From positions 1 to 25,351 of the forward strand of contig ATSW01013915.1 of NCBI GenBank assembly GCA_000444245.1: a stretch of 25,351 nt of DNA. The letters are read 5' to 3'. The notes under the pieces are model-generated. The model worked only from the letters and a program-made list of their open reading frames with translations, did no database searches and was not told the DNA's origin. Both the position numbers and the translations under genes were made by a program. Source of the DNA: Botryllus schlosseri. Its lineage: Eukaryota; Chordata; Ascidiacea; Stolidobranchia; Styelidae. Below, piece after piece: positions 1 through 10,676 of this stretch. Position 1 is the first letter of the stretch. Every line of letters starts with the position of its first letter.

Positions 1-3000
1 CGTTAGGATATGACGCAATGAGCAATATTTCTTTTGCTTCAACACAATTTAGGTGATTATGGTAACAGAATTACGATCCATCCAATGGTCAATGAACTCG
101 TAGGAGGCCGTGCAAGCTTCATAGTCGCTTTTACCCATTTACAATTGCGCTCATCTTGTAAGGACAGAATGATGCAGAAAAGTTTTCTGGACGGCTGGAA
201 CCTTTTAGCTACTGTTCCTACTGTTTTGTGTTGTACTTTATCATAAGTGAAAATAACGTTTCAGCAGTTGCTGTATGACTTTAGTACTAGGAGATTTACT
301 GTATCATTTTACCCTATACGTATGTTTACACATCGATACAGCATACAATATTTGTTGAATGATTTTGTATCGAAATCCTACACAATACAACTAACCTGAA
401 GTATAACTTGTGTGTTTGATGCGGTTAATCCACATTACTGCAGTATAGCGCAGATGGAGTTCATTTGATACGCAACAGTGCAGTATTTTAATGTGTTGTC
501 TGCCTTTAGACGAAACCATGAAACGAACAATTTATTTTCCACTTTATTCGGACGAAGCTTTTTCTCCGCTTCATTCGTCAAAAAATGAGCGGAATAAAAG
601 TGTCCAAATTAAGTGAAGTCGACTGCAGGTTGTTGCTGTTGTCGTTGTATATCTACCAAAGAAATTTGGTCGCCTGCCGACCATGTTAAATTTCGATCAA
701 ACGTCTGACTTGAATATAAACAGTAATGCAAAGGTCACTGGGCAAATAGGAATTACAAGAATTCGCTATGAAATTTGGTACATTTATCGATGAGAAATAT
801 ACGATGAAAATTATATCATGGACGACAAAGTTTTCAGGATAGCCACATCAACTACAAAATGAGAATCTCCTATTCCAGATCACGAAAGTTCGAGCGGCCT
901 CGGGTTTTTACCTTACGAATGACCGAAAAGACATTTTCCGATCGCAATGAGTGCTCAAATCGAAATTGATTTCTCGACTGTGTTTGTCTTTCTGTATGTC
1001 TCGAAATACAGAGCCAACTTGTTAATTGAATCATGAACCGAATCACTTCGATATGCTCTTCTCACACATACATGCGATGCATCGTTTTGTATTTTCCAAG
1101 CCTAGTGGCTTTGTTTCGCTTTGACAGCGGAGATGCTACAAACGAATACGAAACGGCGTAATTTATCGAACACGGACAGGTTTTCTCCGAGAATATTAAC
1201 GATTTTTAGCGTATGGTATTGGTCTAAATTTACACCGAAATTGATATTGAACCATATGGCTATGCTTAGCATATAAACGGAGCCAAAAACAGTGATCGCA
1301 AATTATGATCCGAATCGATATCGTTTGACGACCACCTGCTCGGCCGGGAACAGGACTAAAGCTGCGTCAGACGCACATTTTAAGTTTATCAATTGCATCA
1401 ACCTCATCATAGTACGGTAGTTTCATGCCTTGGTGCTGGAATGCAATGGTTTTAGTACGAAAGATTTGCATATGCTTGTTAGACCTGGCATATCTAATGA
1501 TAACAATCACTCTATCAACTCGCAGGAGTGCATATACTTCCTGAAGTCACCGTGAAAGAAAACAATCCAGGCACACAGCACGGCAGTCCATTGTCTCCGA
1601 GTATTGGTCCACATTGTCTCGCCCGACAAGGGTTCAGGACAATCGAATTCAACCCGCAAGTGAGGCTTATGTTCGAAGTAGTCGACATCAGGAAAACTCT
1701 TTTCATCGCGAGCTATTGTATTCTTCTGCGTCTTTCCTGTCATTCAACGCGTTTCGATCCTTTTCGGGGCCATTGACTGCGTTCGGTTTATCGCTCCAAT
1801 TTCTCCGCGACCCCTGTCATATTGCTTCCACGCGATTGATCATTTTTTCTATTGACTCCGCATGTAGCGTGTCAAAAACTGTCGCTCGCGAATCTGTGAT
1901 AAATGGATGGTACCAGATTGGGAGGACGGGTAGTTTAGAATCGTATAATTCAGGAATACAATGTCGTTACGGGTTGCGAGCAGACTGGGGAGATTGACAT
2001 ATAGTCGAATTTCTCCCCGATACTAGTACCCGATGTCTCTTTTCGCATCCAATATCTCCCAGTCGGCTATATCTGTAATAACTGAACTTCACCCACTAAG
2101 AATGATTACGTCATTACATTATAAATGCGAGACGATAATATAATACGCGTCGTACGTTCGAGTGTATAACACACATGTGACAAACAGCAACCCGCATCGC
2201 AATGCGGTGCCAATCGGGATTGTAACGGGACCCCTTTTAAAGTTTAGCTGTTGCGACGATCTAAACTGTGTCTCCGTAAACTTCCCACGCCGTTTCCAGC
2301 CTCGGGGGGATTATTTAGTACACTTGTCGTCGACAGATCTATCGTGGCCGGTCGTTGTCGGCGAGGCCAAACTGGGGAATTTTTGGTGATACCGTATCCC
2401 TCTCAATTACCGCTTTGAGATGTGGCGAAATGGCGGCTACTCAGAGGAAGAGTCAAGCTTAGGAGTCTCTCTTTTATCTCTCTCTTCCTTCCACGCACCG
2501 TCGGCCTCTGTACCTACGATAGGTGACGCTATTTTAAGAGAAACTATAATCACCGTGTATTGGAAGCGTCTCAGTCGTGTTATTTGTCAACATATGTCCA
2601 CCCGGCGTAAATTAAGGCCTGGATGGAGCGCGGACATAAGGCATCGCGCGCGAAATCGATATGTTTTGTTCTTCGTAAATACGTTATTGTGATACCAACT
2701 CCGATTCGGTGTCGTTTTCGGGGTACCGCGAAGACAGACGCCGCGGCATCTGTACAGGTTAATCTTCCATCATTATCAATGTTCCAATCCAATTTTGCAC
2801 GTATATCGCTCCGGATCATTATTCTGTATTTGCGCGTGTACACTGTACTCACGTGAATCTATAGCGGGTTCTGTCACGCGACACAACAGCAGCAATAGTA
2901 TCGCCTTGTTGTGTATGATGTCGCATGGTATTGTAAACGTCCAGTAATGTATACAACTCGCGGACACTGCATTCAGGTGGCCATGTAAAACGTAATCATT

Positions 3001-3362
3001 TGATACGGACGGCTGATTTGAATAGAAATGATGCGGTATCGGAATTTGCGTATTTACTCTGCTCATATACATTTGGAATCCGAACACGGTGACCGAACCT
3101 TGGTATACTTGGGATTTGCATATCAATTATATATACAATACACATATATCCTCAACATCTCCTCATTTCTTCGAAAACAAAACTATATTCTTGCGAGCTT
3201 TTCACAGCTACAAATTATTTGCTTGTTCTTCGAACGTTGCAGTGACATTACCGTAATTAGAGTTTAATTTATATTTAATGTAGGCTACATAATTTTATTT
3301 AAAAAAAAGACCTACCTTGCATATTACGAATACATGGCCAGTTGGTCACGACTCCACACATA
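1..3362. other. Unassigned non-coding stretch
   Basis: No gene, RNA gene or transposon end is recognised here. Open frames on both strands stop within about 130 codons, overlap one another in several frames, and none has a domain I recognise. Roughly 1320-2900 is somewhat richer in G+C and CpG than the flanks, which explains the cluster of chance open frames there. A short hairpin at 541-601 is listed separately. An exon of a long-intron gene could be hidden here and would not be visible without transcript or protein alignment. Confidence 0.6.
541..601. repeat. Nested inverted repeat (hairpin)
   Basis: The outer arms read ACTTTATTC on the left and GGAATAAAAGT on the right, complementary apart from a one-base bulge. 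The inner arms read GACGAAGC and GCTTCATTCGTC, complementary with a small bulge. The structure lies in AT-rich sequence with no TIR-plus-duplication signature. It could be the core of a small foldback or MITE, or a chance hairpin. Confidence 0.4.
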
Positions 3363-3687
3363 GGAAAGAACGTAGTTTTATTTTTATCCTTGATGTTTTG
3401 CGGCATATATACCGACTCATGATGTTCAATACATATACACACGATCTGTGCATATGCATACCATGACTGCTTGATGTTCATTGTGCATATGCCGCTAGAC
3501 AAGGAAGGTGCAGATAAAATAGCCTTGTATGACTGTCTATGTCTTGCACCACCCCTGAATGCTATCCCAGTCATTCATGAGCGCCAAGCAGGGAATACAT
3601 GGATACCAGTGTTACTCATCAGGTCTTTTTGATCGGACCCACGACCTACCGTTCAGGAAGCCCGACGCTACGCTATCTTGTCGGTCT
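3363..3687 (-). mobile_element. tRNA-derived SINE, family A, copy 1
   Basis: This stretch matches 8539-8853 over most of its length, and the match includes the segments around CTTGATGTTTT, ACACGATCTGTGCATATGC, ACAAGGAAGGTGCAGATAAA and TCGGACCCACGACCT. Read on the minus strand, the right end is a tRNA-like head: AGGTCGTGGGTCCGATC resembles a T arm with a B box. The non-tRNA body runs leftward from it. The head is shortened compared with copy 2, having lost the CCAGCCGGGG part and the stretch around the A box. Copy 1 carries about 22 extra bases near 3514-3535 that copy 2 lacks. I cannot match the family to a named SINE. The left boundary is where the similarity between the two copies fades, so it is approximate. 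Confidence 0.78.
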
Positions 3688-5460
3688 CATTAAAATTAAT
3701 TATTAATCATTGACCTCACGCATTCTATTGCAGCTTGGATTCAAGGTTGATATGTTGGTACAATTCATATACAATTATATTACTGCGATAGATCAAGCAA
3801 GACGTTAAGCATTACATTCTGTTGATTGGCTTTATTGATATCGCAATATCGCTGGTTTTAATCGAGTGTGGCGCATATGTTCACTTGCTACCAAGAGTCG
3901 ATGCTGCAACATGCTTCCGATACACTTTGTAGCATATGCAAATTGTGCATGTTCTGATCTTTGCTACATTGCCATCGTCTATTAACACCGTTGATCCAGT
4001 TTTTATAAACACCTGTTCATTGCGCTGATAGCTGCTTGATGCGACCCGCACGCAATGCCGATGTCGTTAATCTCACTGATTGCCTAATTGTTGTAACAGC
4101 GGTGTATCCTGTTTCAAGTACGATTTACGAATTTGAGTCCATATAGGAAGAGAGTAATGAAGTTTTGAATTGTGGTGTGCGTCACATTGTTAATTTCTGC
4201 GAAATTATCCATTTTACCATTGAATGCGAAGCTAGGATTCGCAAGGGGAAAGGCGACATATACGCGGGTGTTCCTGGCATTGCTTTTCGTTTTCAGATAT
4301 CTGATGAAGGAAGCTAGCTGACAGCAGGCCGTACAGGAGCATAAATTTAGATCATATTTCACTGTAGATTTGGTATATGACACAATAGACTTCATAACGC
4401 CTCGCTCAATAATCTATTGAAATTATTAATATATAGTCGGGGGCGTATAGGAAGGTATGATGGACAGCTCGTGTTACCTTCTGTTGCACAGCTCAGATAG
4501 TTGTATTGAAATAATATGCCAGGTACTTTTGATACGGCATCAAACGCACTAACAGGATGTGCGTTGACCAATCAACCAATCACGCATACTGAGTGAACTC
4601 GTATAATGTAGAAATGCATCAACAAACCGACATGAAATGCATCGCAAAACATTACAAAGAAATTTTGAGATTGCGCCGACGACGTTACCATGGAGACCTC
4701 AAATCAGGGAGTGGGATTGTGATGTAATGAAACATTCCGAGAGAGCGGTCTCAGCTCCGTTCGATACTTGAAAAGTGTAATCGCTGAGAAAGCACATTAG
4801 CACGATTTCGTCGAGCATATATGAAGTTTGAAGCAGGCGTAGCATTTTCTGATTTGTATTCAACAAGTTGATCGAAATTTGCGACGCAAGAACTGTGCAT
4901 TGTTGCACTGTTGTAATCGTTCGGAGCAAAACTTGATGCGAATGAAATATTTGTTAGGGATGGTGCGAGCCCCTAAATGTTCTGGTTCGAGCCCCTAAAT
5001 GTTTGGGTTCGTGAGAACATAAAGTTACATATAATGTTCGCTGTGAACACGGGCATATCACGTCGCAAAGCTAATTTAAACACGTCACGATTTATACCTT
5101 CCTGGCTGTAAAAGATATTGCCAGAGTAGTTGTCATTAATCAGAGTACGCTCGGTGTCATTAAAAAGATGTCACTCATTGCCATGCCACTGAGGCGAAAT
5201 GTTCCTTCATATTCTATGATAATATATTGGTTGAATTTTATTAAAAGCCAGAGTTCGTTTTTGGCCTACAAGCCCCCCTTATTCACACCCAATGCTGTTG
5301 GGTTTCTCAGAAAATCTATGGAGTCCAGGAGCGATTTGACACCACTAGATCCAAATATAATTTGTATGTCTATTAGGAATGACTGTCACTGCGCGTGTTT
5401 GGCAAATCGGACCCCGAAAAGTGTGACATGGGAAATCATATATACAGTAGGCCTATATAT
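3688..5460. other. Unassigned non-coding stretch
   Basis: No gene or transposon boundary is recognised. Two minus-strand open frames (4114-4395 and 4699-4929) have no recognisable domain and no supporting splice pattern that I could identify. The stretch contains the 22-bp tandem units at 4961-5004. It ends at the left terminal repeat of a hAT element at 5461. Confidence 0.55.
4961..5004. repeat. 22-bp tandem repeat, two units
   Basis: The units 4961-4982 and 4983-5004 differ at two of 22 positions. Both contain CGAGCCCCTAAATGTT. The following 22 bases start with GGGTTCG and may be a decayed third unit. The second unit contains GGTTCGAGCCC, one mismatch from a pol III B box, but no A box or tRNA fold is visible upstream. 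Confidence 0.85.
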
Positions 5461-5808
5461 CAGGGGTGGCCATTTTTGCTTTGCGCGGCTGCATTTTCAT
5501 TACTTATGTAGCCTACAAGGCATAGACGAAATGAACCAACTGGACGCCAAATTACCATGTTAAACTGTCCACGTGTCGAGTCCGTGTCCATTTTCGGTGA
5601 ATTCCGTACTTATCTACTTCTTTTTTTATATATATTGGCTTACTATATAAGCACAGAAATCACGAGTGGTCTGGTCATGTTATGAATAGTTACTAGGATA
5701 CGTCATACTCGAAGCGGGGATTTTTTTTCAGATTCACGAATGAATTACGTCAATAATATTAGTAGTTTCACATATTGCTATCAAATATTCATCCTTTATC
5801 AGCCCATG

Positions 5809-5835
5809 TGATCACTGATCACCGATCACTGATCA
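5809..5835. repeat. 7-bp tandem array (TGATCAC)
   Basis: Nearly four copies of YGATCAC stand in a row, the third starting with C instead of T. Each junction contains GATCA, so the array is rich in the palindrome TGATCA. It lies inside the outer hAT element, left of the inner insertion. Confidence 0.85.
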
Positions 5836-6002
5836 AATTCATCGGTTGAGCTGATGGAGGGAGTGCTTTCGAAAAATTAGGGCAATTTATAAATGATAAT
5901 GCATCTTTCGGTGATGGCCTGATGGGTCAATTGTTATTTTTCATGTTATTAGTTGCATGCTGTTATTTCTTGACCTTCCATCAGGATCATCAGTATATAG
6001 TG

Positions 6003-6637
6003 CAGGGGTGTCAAACTTAAATTGCGTCGCTGGCCGGACTCAAGCCTTCAAATCGCTAGCGGGCCGGACCATATTCAACTGACTCCAAAAGGTTACTGCT
6101 TTTCACTAGAATACTTGGTTAGGCATATACATATGGATGGATTAAAGGGGTTTTATCCTAAGGAGTCGCAACACCTTTAGTTGTGAACAATGGAATTGGC
6201 AAAAATATGATGTTTGTCCAGTTGAATACAGTTAACAACGATAAAACAGTGGCGCAAACGAATATATAAGTGGGCATATGTCTATGCTCCCTTTGCTTTA
6301 GTCTGGCATTAGCCCTGCTTACGCGTTATGAGGAATACAATATATAACTGTAAACGCGAACATTTGAATTTGGTTTATTAGTATAAAATCGCGAGTCGGG
6401 TTTCTCTAAAGTCCGATGACCTATTGGTTTGGAAGTGACACAGCAGTGCGACCACAGATATTTGAGTTACATATTTGTGTAACTCGTATATGTTTGTTAT
6501 ATATTTGTGTAACTCCTTCAAAACATCTCAACATTTGCTACAACTTTGCTGGTTAATATAAGATCTTTTCAATCTACTCAGAATTGCTGCGCGGGTTGGA
6601 TGACAAATTTTGGCGAGCCGTATGTTTGACACCCCTG
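6003..6637. mobile_element. hAT-type non-autonomous transposon nested inside another
   Basis: The ends read CAGGGGTGTCAAAC on the left and GTTTGACACCCCTG on the right, a perfect 14-bp terminal inverted repeat. Subterminal GCCGGAC and GGGCCGGACC words follow the left end, and GGCGAGCCG precedes the right end. The flanking octamers are ATATAGTG and GTATAGTT, identical at 6 of 8 positions with TATAGT shared, consistent with a decayed hAT duplication. The element lies entirely within 5461-6996 and so inserted after that element. No transposase coding is seen. Inside it, ATATTTGTGTAACTC occurs twice, 30 bp apart (6471-6485 and 6501-6515). The first copy also forms a hairpin with GAGTTAC just upstream. 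Confidence 0.85.
6471..6515. repeat. Pair of 15-bp direct repeats
   Basis: The 15-mer ATATTTGTGTAACTC appears at 6471-6485 and 6501-6515. GAGTTAC at 6464-6470 pairs with GTAACTC of the first copy. It sits inside the inner hAT element. Confidence 0.85.
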
Positions 6638-6996
6638 GTATAGTTGAAAGGTATTGGAATCACCCAAACGTACCAGAAACATGTTTCATTCGCGAGGAGC
6701 ACACGATTCCAAGTTGATATTTCTACAAGGCGCGCATCATTTTATCTGTTGTTCGCATCTGTGGCATACTGTGCGGGTCTCAGATCGCAAAGGGCGCTAA
6801 TATATTAAAATCGCAGAATGAAGTCACATTTGATTAGCGCAAAAGAAAATCTCAAGATTAATTAAAATCTCTCAAAAATTCGGGAGTCAAGTTGAAAATT
6901 AAATTTGCATGTCGATGGCTGCCAACACATAGTAATGGAATTACGCGTCGGTGGCCGCACAAATTTCGTTTTACGGCCGCAGGTTGGCCACCCCTG

Positions 6997-8538
6997 ATAT
7001 ATATAATACGCTGCAGCAACTGTTTCAATCTAAGGTGTGCGGTCGTACGCGCCAACGTGTTTGAACTTGATCTTGGACATAAATCCCCGTTTAAGCAACG
7101 ACGCGAGACGATTGATCGCATGAGGATCAAGGCGATCTTCGAGGTGTGTCCGTTGGACATATACCCTTTCGGTGTATGCGTTTAACCCCAGATGCGAGTT
7201 TATAACAGGTTGATGATTCAAGCACGTTAGTTAGTCGAGAGTGTTTACTAACAACTTTTTTCGCTGATTTGGGCGCCCATTAATATATAGCAGAGCACTG
7301 TAATCGTATCGATTCCTAGTATTCGCCACATCAAACCCATATATCCAATTTATATACCCATGCAGCCGCAGACGAAGCACGTCATTCTGTCTGATGCTGA
7401 TGACTTCGCGGAACGGCAAAGATTGACAGCTGTTTCTTGCGATCATGATCGTTTCCTCATAATCGCTTCCACATGCTGTTTGTAATGTTTTGGTAGAGCT
7501 TCCTTTTGAGCTTACGGAAGGCGTCATAAAGTGCACGAGAGGCGCCGTCATGTTTCCTGGTTGATACATTCGTCACCGGTGTAAGTTAGAGGAAGTGGTA
7601 CAATTCAATATTCCTCCATATGTCTATGCAGTGGAATTCTTTTGGGAGTGTGCGCGTGTCGATGGGATTTCCAAACCTAGCTGTCGCACTGAAATATATC
7701 TGACTAATATTGAATATACTGTACATCTCTTGCGCATTTGCTGAGAGTCCTTGTACTCTGTCATGCCTCACGTTTGTATAGCCTTGACATTATCATCATA
7801 TGAGTCGACTCAGCGTTGTAAAAGACAGCACACATTTTTGCTTTGACATGGTAAGATATAGACTGTTAGAGTGTCGAAATATTATCACAACGCCAAAACA
7901 CATCGACCCGACTGAGATCCAAGTTGTTGTTGGAAACGCATAGTCTTGCTGAGCACCCAATTTGGAATTGATGTAACAAATAGATTGCAACACAGCAATT
8001 AGAAATCGCATGCGATCAAGTACGAGGTGGGGCCATGATACTGAAAACGCAATAGTATTTCATCTGAAATTGGCAACGTGCGAAACTAAAAATAACGTTA
8101 TACAGCGGAGAAGTAATTGATTAGATACGTCTTTCAAGTTTGGCTCTAGACGAAACTCTGCAATTGGACCTCTTTAGAGTTATGTTTGTATGACAGTTAT
8201 GGTACGTGTAAATACCAAGTCGCGCCGTTCCCACGAGTCGTAATTGCGGAGTATTATCACGCAAAGAGATTTATGACTGCACTATGATAATAACCCCCAT
8301 TTAGAAAACATACTATCCCACATATTGCACTGTCCATATTATACCGCGCTAGCGGTATGAAAACACGCTGATCTGGAATTGACTGTTCCGACCTCATTAG
8401 CGAGGCAATTACCGCAGAAACAATGATTTAATGAGACATGCACGACTTCTTCGATCAATTAAACAAGCCTATTACGTAAATATGTTTCAAAATCCTGGGA
8501 CCGGGTGTGTATTACTATTTTGCATACTTTGAGGGAAA
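6997..8538. other. Unassigned stretch with one weak ORF
   Basis: No transposon ends are seen between the nested hAT pair and the second family A SINE. Open frames are short. The only one with a protein-like composition is the minus-strand frame 7231-7569, listed separately at low confidence. Confidence 0.5.
7231..7569 (-). CDS. Weak ORF, 112 codons, possibly part of an exon
   Basis: I do not recognise this frame. It is the third longest open frame in the window and one of the few with a balanced, non-repetitive residue composition. The segment from about residue 55 to 100 has a faint SH3-like pattern: an acidic N-D followed by alternating hydrophobics (VLRLRL), then N-W-I-Y-G, then a Y-D-Y stretch. 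That resembles the order of the ligand-binding positions in SH3 folds, but the match is far below what would justify a name. No convincing splice acceptor or donor was fixed, and no neighbouring exon is seen. In a 25-kb eukaryotic window a frame of this length can arise by chance. Confidence 0.15.
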   Translation of the reverse strand: MYQPGNMTAPLVHFMTPSVSSKGSSTKTLQTACGSDYEETIMIARNSCQSLPFREVISIRQNDVLRLRLHGYINWIYGFDVANTRNRYDYSALLYINGRPNQRKKLLVNTLD

Positions 8539-8853
8539 GGAAAGGACGTAGTTTATTTTTTTTCCTTGATGTTTTTTGCGGTATATACACCGACTCGTGA
8601 TAGACATACACACGATCTGTGCATATGCATACCATGAGTGCATGATGTGCAATGTGCATATGCCGCTGGACAAGGAAGGTGCAGATAAAGTCTTGCACCA
8701 CCCCTTCATGCTATCCCAGCAATGCATGAGCGCCAAGCAGGGAAGTCATGGATTCTAGTGTTACTATACTTTGGTCTGACCCAGCCGGGGATCGGACCCA
8801 CGACCTTCCGATCAAGAAGCCGGACGCTTCACCATTACGCTGCCTTGAGGGGT
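8539..8853 (-). mobile_element. tRNA-derived SINE, family A, copy 2
   Basis: This is the better preserved copy of the family also seen at 3363-3687. On the minus strand the head starts near 8847 with GGCAGCGTAATGGTGAAGCG, an A-box-like D arm. A tRNA-like anticodon arm follows, with stem TCCGG/TCGGA and one G-T pair. Next comes the T-arm region GTGGGTCCGATCCCC with a diverged B box. The non-tRNA body carries GTGCATATGC twice and reaches AAAAAAAATAAA close to its far end, which may be the A-rich tail. SINEs have no coding capacity and rely on LINE reverse transcriptase. Family assignment beyond tRNA-derived is not possible here. Confidence 0.85.
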
Positions 8854-8984
8854 CGTGAAGTTATTAATACCAACATTTCCCAAGTATATAGTCAAGAGAT
8901 AAGCCCTATTATAGAATGTTTAGATATTCTGTGCTCTCGTAGTACAAGTATAATTAGGGTTGCATTTAAAACAAATGGGTGTTT

Positions 8985-9029
8985 AAAACACTTTGTTTTG
9001 AACAAAGATCTTTTAAAATAAAGTGTTTT
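8985..9029. repeat. Hairpin with 15-bp arms
   Basis: The arms AAAACACTTTGTTTT (8985-8999) and AAAATAAAGTGTTTT (9015-9029) are complementary at 14 of 15 positions, around a 15-base loop. It is AT-rich and stands alone. It could be a small palindromic element or the tip of a decayed transposon. Confidence 0.75.
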
Positions 9030-9065
9030 TTAAGTTGTATAATTGTTCAATAACTGTGTAAATAC

Positions 9066-9739
9066 TTGCGCGGGCCACTATCCGCGCGAAGCGCGAAAAT
9101 TTTTTGAAGTTCATAGGTCAATGATATTGTCACTTGACTATATTACGGGCCTGCTGTATATCGCTGGGCTATAAGTTTGCGAGGACTGGGCTATTCGGCG
9201 CATGGACAGATCGATATTGAAAGCTGTGACCAACATGCGTCAATCATTTCGTGCCTAGGTTTCATGGTCGACGGTCTTACTGCGAGCGCAAACGCAAGGT
9301 CGCATATGTTGAACGACACTTTGTCTCGTAATTGCGAATATAGTTAGACTCATCTGATACATTAGGTGTTCTTCCATTTTCACAAAAGGGCAACAATATT
9401 AAAAACAAGAAATCGAGTGACAACATATTGCGCTAAGCTTGTAGAAAATTTTTACCTTTGATAAATCTATCACAAATTATTCTGCTCTACTGTAGTGTAC
9501 GAAGATATACCAATATGTGAATGGCTGATGGATCTGTCAATGCGTTGGAACTGATATTTTAGTCATCACATCTCAAGTATTGCGGCCAGACTAATCAAAT
9601 TTTTGGTTGGCCTAGCAAGCTCAAAATCTGTGCAATCCATTTTTGATGATATCAGAAATGTCGGAAATTACCTCGCGGGCCACTCAAAACCTTCTCGCGG
9701 GCCACATGTGGCCCGTGGGCCACGGGTTGGCCGGCCCTG
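9066..9739. mobile_element. hAT-like element, right end preserved
   Basis: The right end reads GGGTTGGCCGGCCCTG and is preceded by GC-rich subterminal words (CGCGGGCCAC, GTGGCCCGTGGGCCAC). This is the usual form of hAT ends that begin CAGGGCCGGCCAACCC when read inward. The flanking octamer GTATAGAT fits the hAT target preference nTnnnnAn. A GCGCGGGCCACTA block at about 9069 resembles the CGCGGGCCACTC block at about 9674 and probably belongs to the same or a related element. No matching left terminal repeat was found, so the left boundary is only the first related word. Confidence 0.45.
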
Positions 9740-9845
9740 GTATAGATCATTGGTACGAAATAAATGTTCTGATGATGATGACCGCCGACCGTAAAAGTGC
9801 TGCAAGATGTAGTCCTGTTTAAAGATATTTATGGTCCGTATATGG

Positions 9846-9890
9846 CAGGGGTTGGAAGCCTTCGTCAAAGGACCTTTACCCTATTTGTTC
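9846..9890. mobile_element. Lone hAT-like left end
   Basis: CAGGGGTTGGAAGCC looks like the left end of a hAT-type element of the CAGGGGTYGG sort. No partner ending in CCAACCCCTG was found in the window, so this is either a single surviving end or a chance match. Confidence 0.25.
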
Positions 9891-10247
9891 AATTGTGAAT
9901 ATCAATCCACAATGACGTCACAGTTGAATATGCGTGACGTCATGACTTCGAGAAAAATAAAAATAAAAAACCTGGTTGTTTTAAATTTATGTTTGTTTTA
10001 GACACAACCCTAAGTATAATAGTGAATTTCAAATGTGTCATTGCTACATTAAATAGCGGCGGATGATAATGTAGCAAGTACATGAGTATTGATTATTATA
10101 TCATTGGCTTTGTAAAAGGGCCTCGAAGCATAGCAGCATTAAAGGCGTGTTGTGCAAATATCCGTTACAACTTTAACTGATGCTCTAAAGGGGTATACTG
10201 GCGTGTCCTGACCTAACGTTATCCGGGGACATTAGTTCCATGATGAC
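9891..10247. other. Unassigned stretch
   Basis: AT-rich sequence with two TGACGTCA-like words (TGACGTCACAG, GTGACGTCATGAC) close together at about 9912-9946. These are single CRE-like palindromes with no other promoter context. Nothing else is recognised. Confidence 0.5.
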
Positions 10248-10278
10248 CAGGCCTGTTTATTTTTGGATATTGGGTATT

Positions 10279-10330
10279 ACTTTTGGAGATTCTCCAAAAA
10301 TAAGATTTGAAAACATCCAAAAATAAGATT
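10279..10330. repeat. Left subterminal block of the 10248-11552 element
   Basis: It contains GGAGATTCTCC (an 11-bp near-perfect palindrome), then CAAAAATAAGATTTG and ACATCCAAAAATAAG. The same series recurs at the right end in direct orientation. Confidence 0.85.
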
Positions 10331-10460
10331 TTTTTGGATGATGTTTTTTCAAGTTTTTCAGTGAAATAAACAAGTCAGAGCGATGTAAACGACCAGAAAA
10401 CTCATAAAAACACACAAAAACAGCATCTATGTGAGGGCGGGGGTAACCGAAACGCTAAAA

Positions 10461-10676
10461 CTACTTCCACTCAATCCACTTCACGTTTCTGCTGACCTTG
10501 CCTGTTCGCCCCTCCGCCTTTGTACTCCTATAAGTTTCACAGTGCAACACGTAGAGAAGACGGGAAGGCAGCTTGAGTGAGGCAAAGGGAACGACGAAAT
10601 CATATACCGCCACCTCTGTCACAATCAGTTCGTCCACACGATGACGGGACTGATCTGCTGATGCTTCAGACGACAA
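10461..10676 (-). CDS. Unrecognised ORF inside the hAT-like element, 71 codons
   Basis: I do not recognise this frame. It lies in the GC-richer core of the 10248-11552 element. The residue content is protein-like: an acidic N-terminal third, a hydrophobic middle (YDFVVPFASLKLPSRLLYVL), and a basic, tryptophan-bearing end. A second open minus-strand frame lies directly upstream (about 10683-10865), in another phase and slightly apart. The pair may therefore be remains of one coding segment or a fragment of a captured host gene. The family of the product is unknown. Confidence 0.2.
   Translation of the reverse strand: MSSEASADQSRHRVDELIVTEVAVYDFVVPFASLKLPSRLLYVLHCETYRSTKAEGRTGKVSRNVKWIEWK

Larger units (their letters stand above)
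5461..6996. mobile_element. hAT-type non-autonomous DNA transposon, host of a nested copy
   Basis: The left end begins CAGGGGTGGCCA and the right end finishes TGGCCACCCCTG, a perfect 12-bp terminal inverted repeat. It continues as GC-rich subterminal sequence (GCGCGGCTGC on the left, GGCCGCAGG on the right). The flanking octamers are CTATATAT on the left and ATATATAT on the right, 7 of 8 identical, the size expected of a hAT target-site duplication. The AT-rich flank makes this duplication less informative than those of the other elements here. The ends fit the hAT consensus YARNG. No transposase frame is seen, so the element would depend on an enzyme supplied elsewhere. About 893 bp remain once the inner element at 6003-6637 and its 8-bp duplication are subtracted. 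A 7-bp tandem array lies at 5809-5835. Confidence 0.85.

Noticed and set aside
1507-1997. Overlapping open frames on both strands (63-127 codons)
   Set aside because: Three or more frames are open at once over the same bases, none has a known domain, and the local G+C is higher than the flanks, which lengthens chance frames.
4966-5005. tRNA gene from the GGTTCGAGCCC word
   Set aside because: No acceptor stem, D arm or A box can be placed at the proper spacing upstream. The word is part of a 22-bp tandem unit.
9912-9946. Paired TGACGTCA-like words as a promoter
   Set aside because: CRE-like octamers alone are common, and no TATA, initiator or coding start follows.
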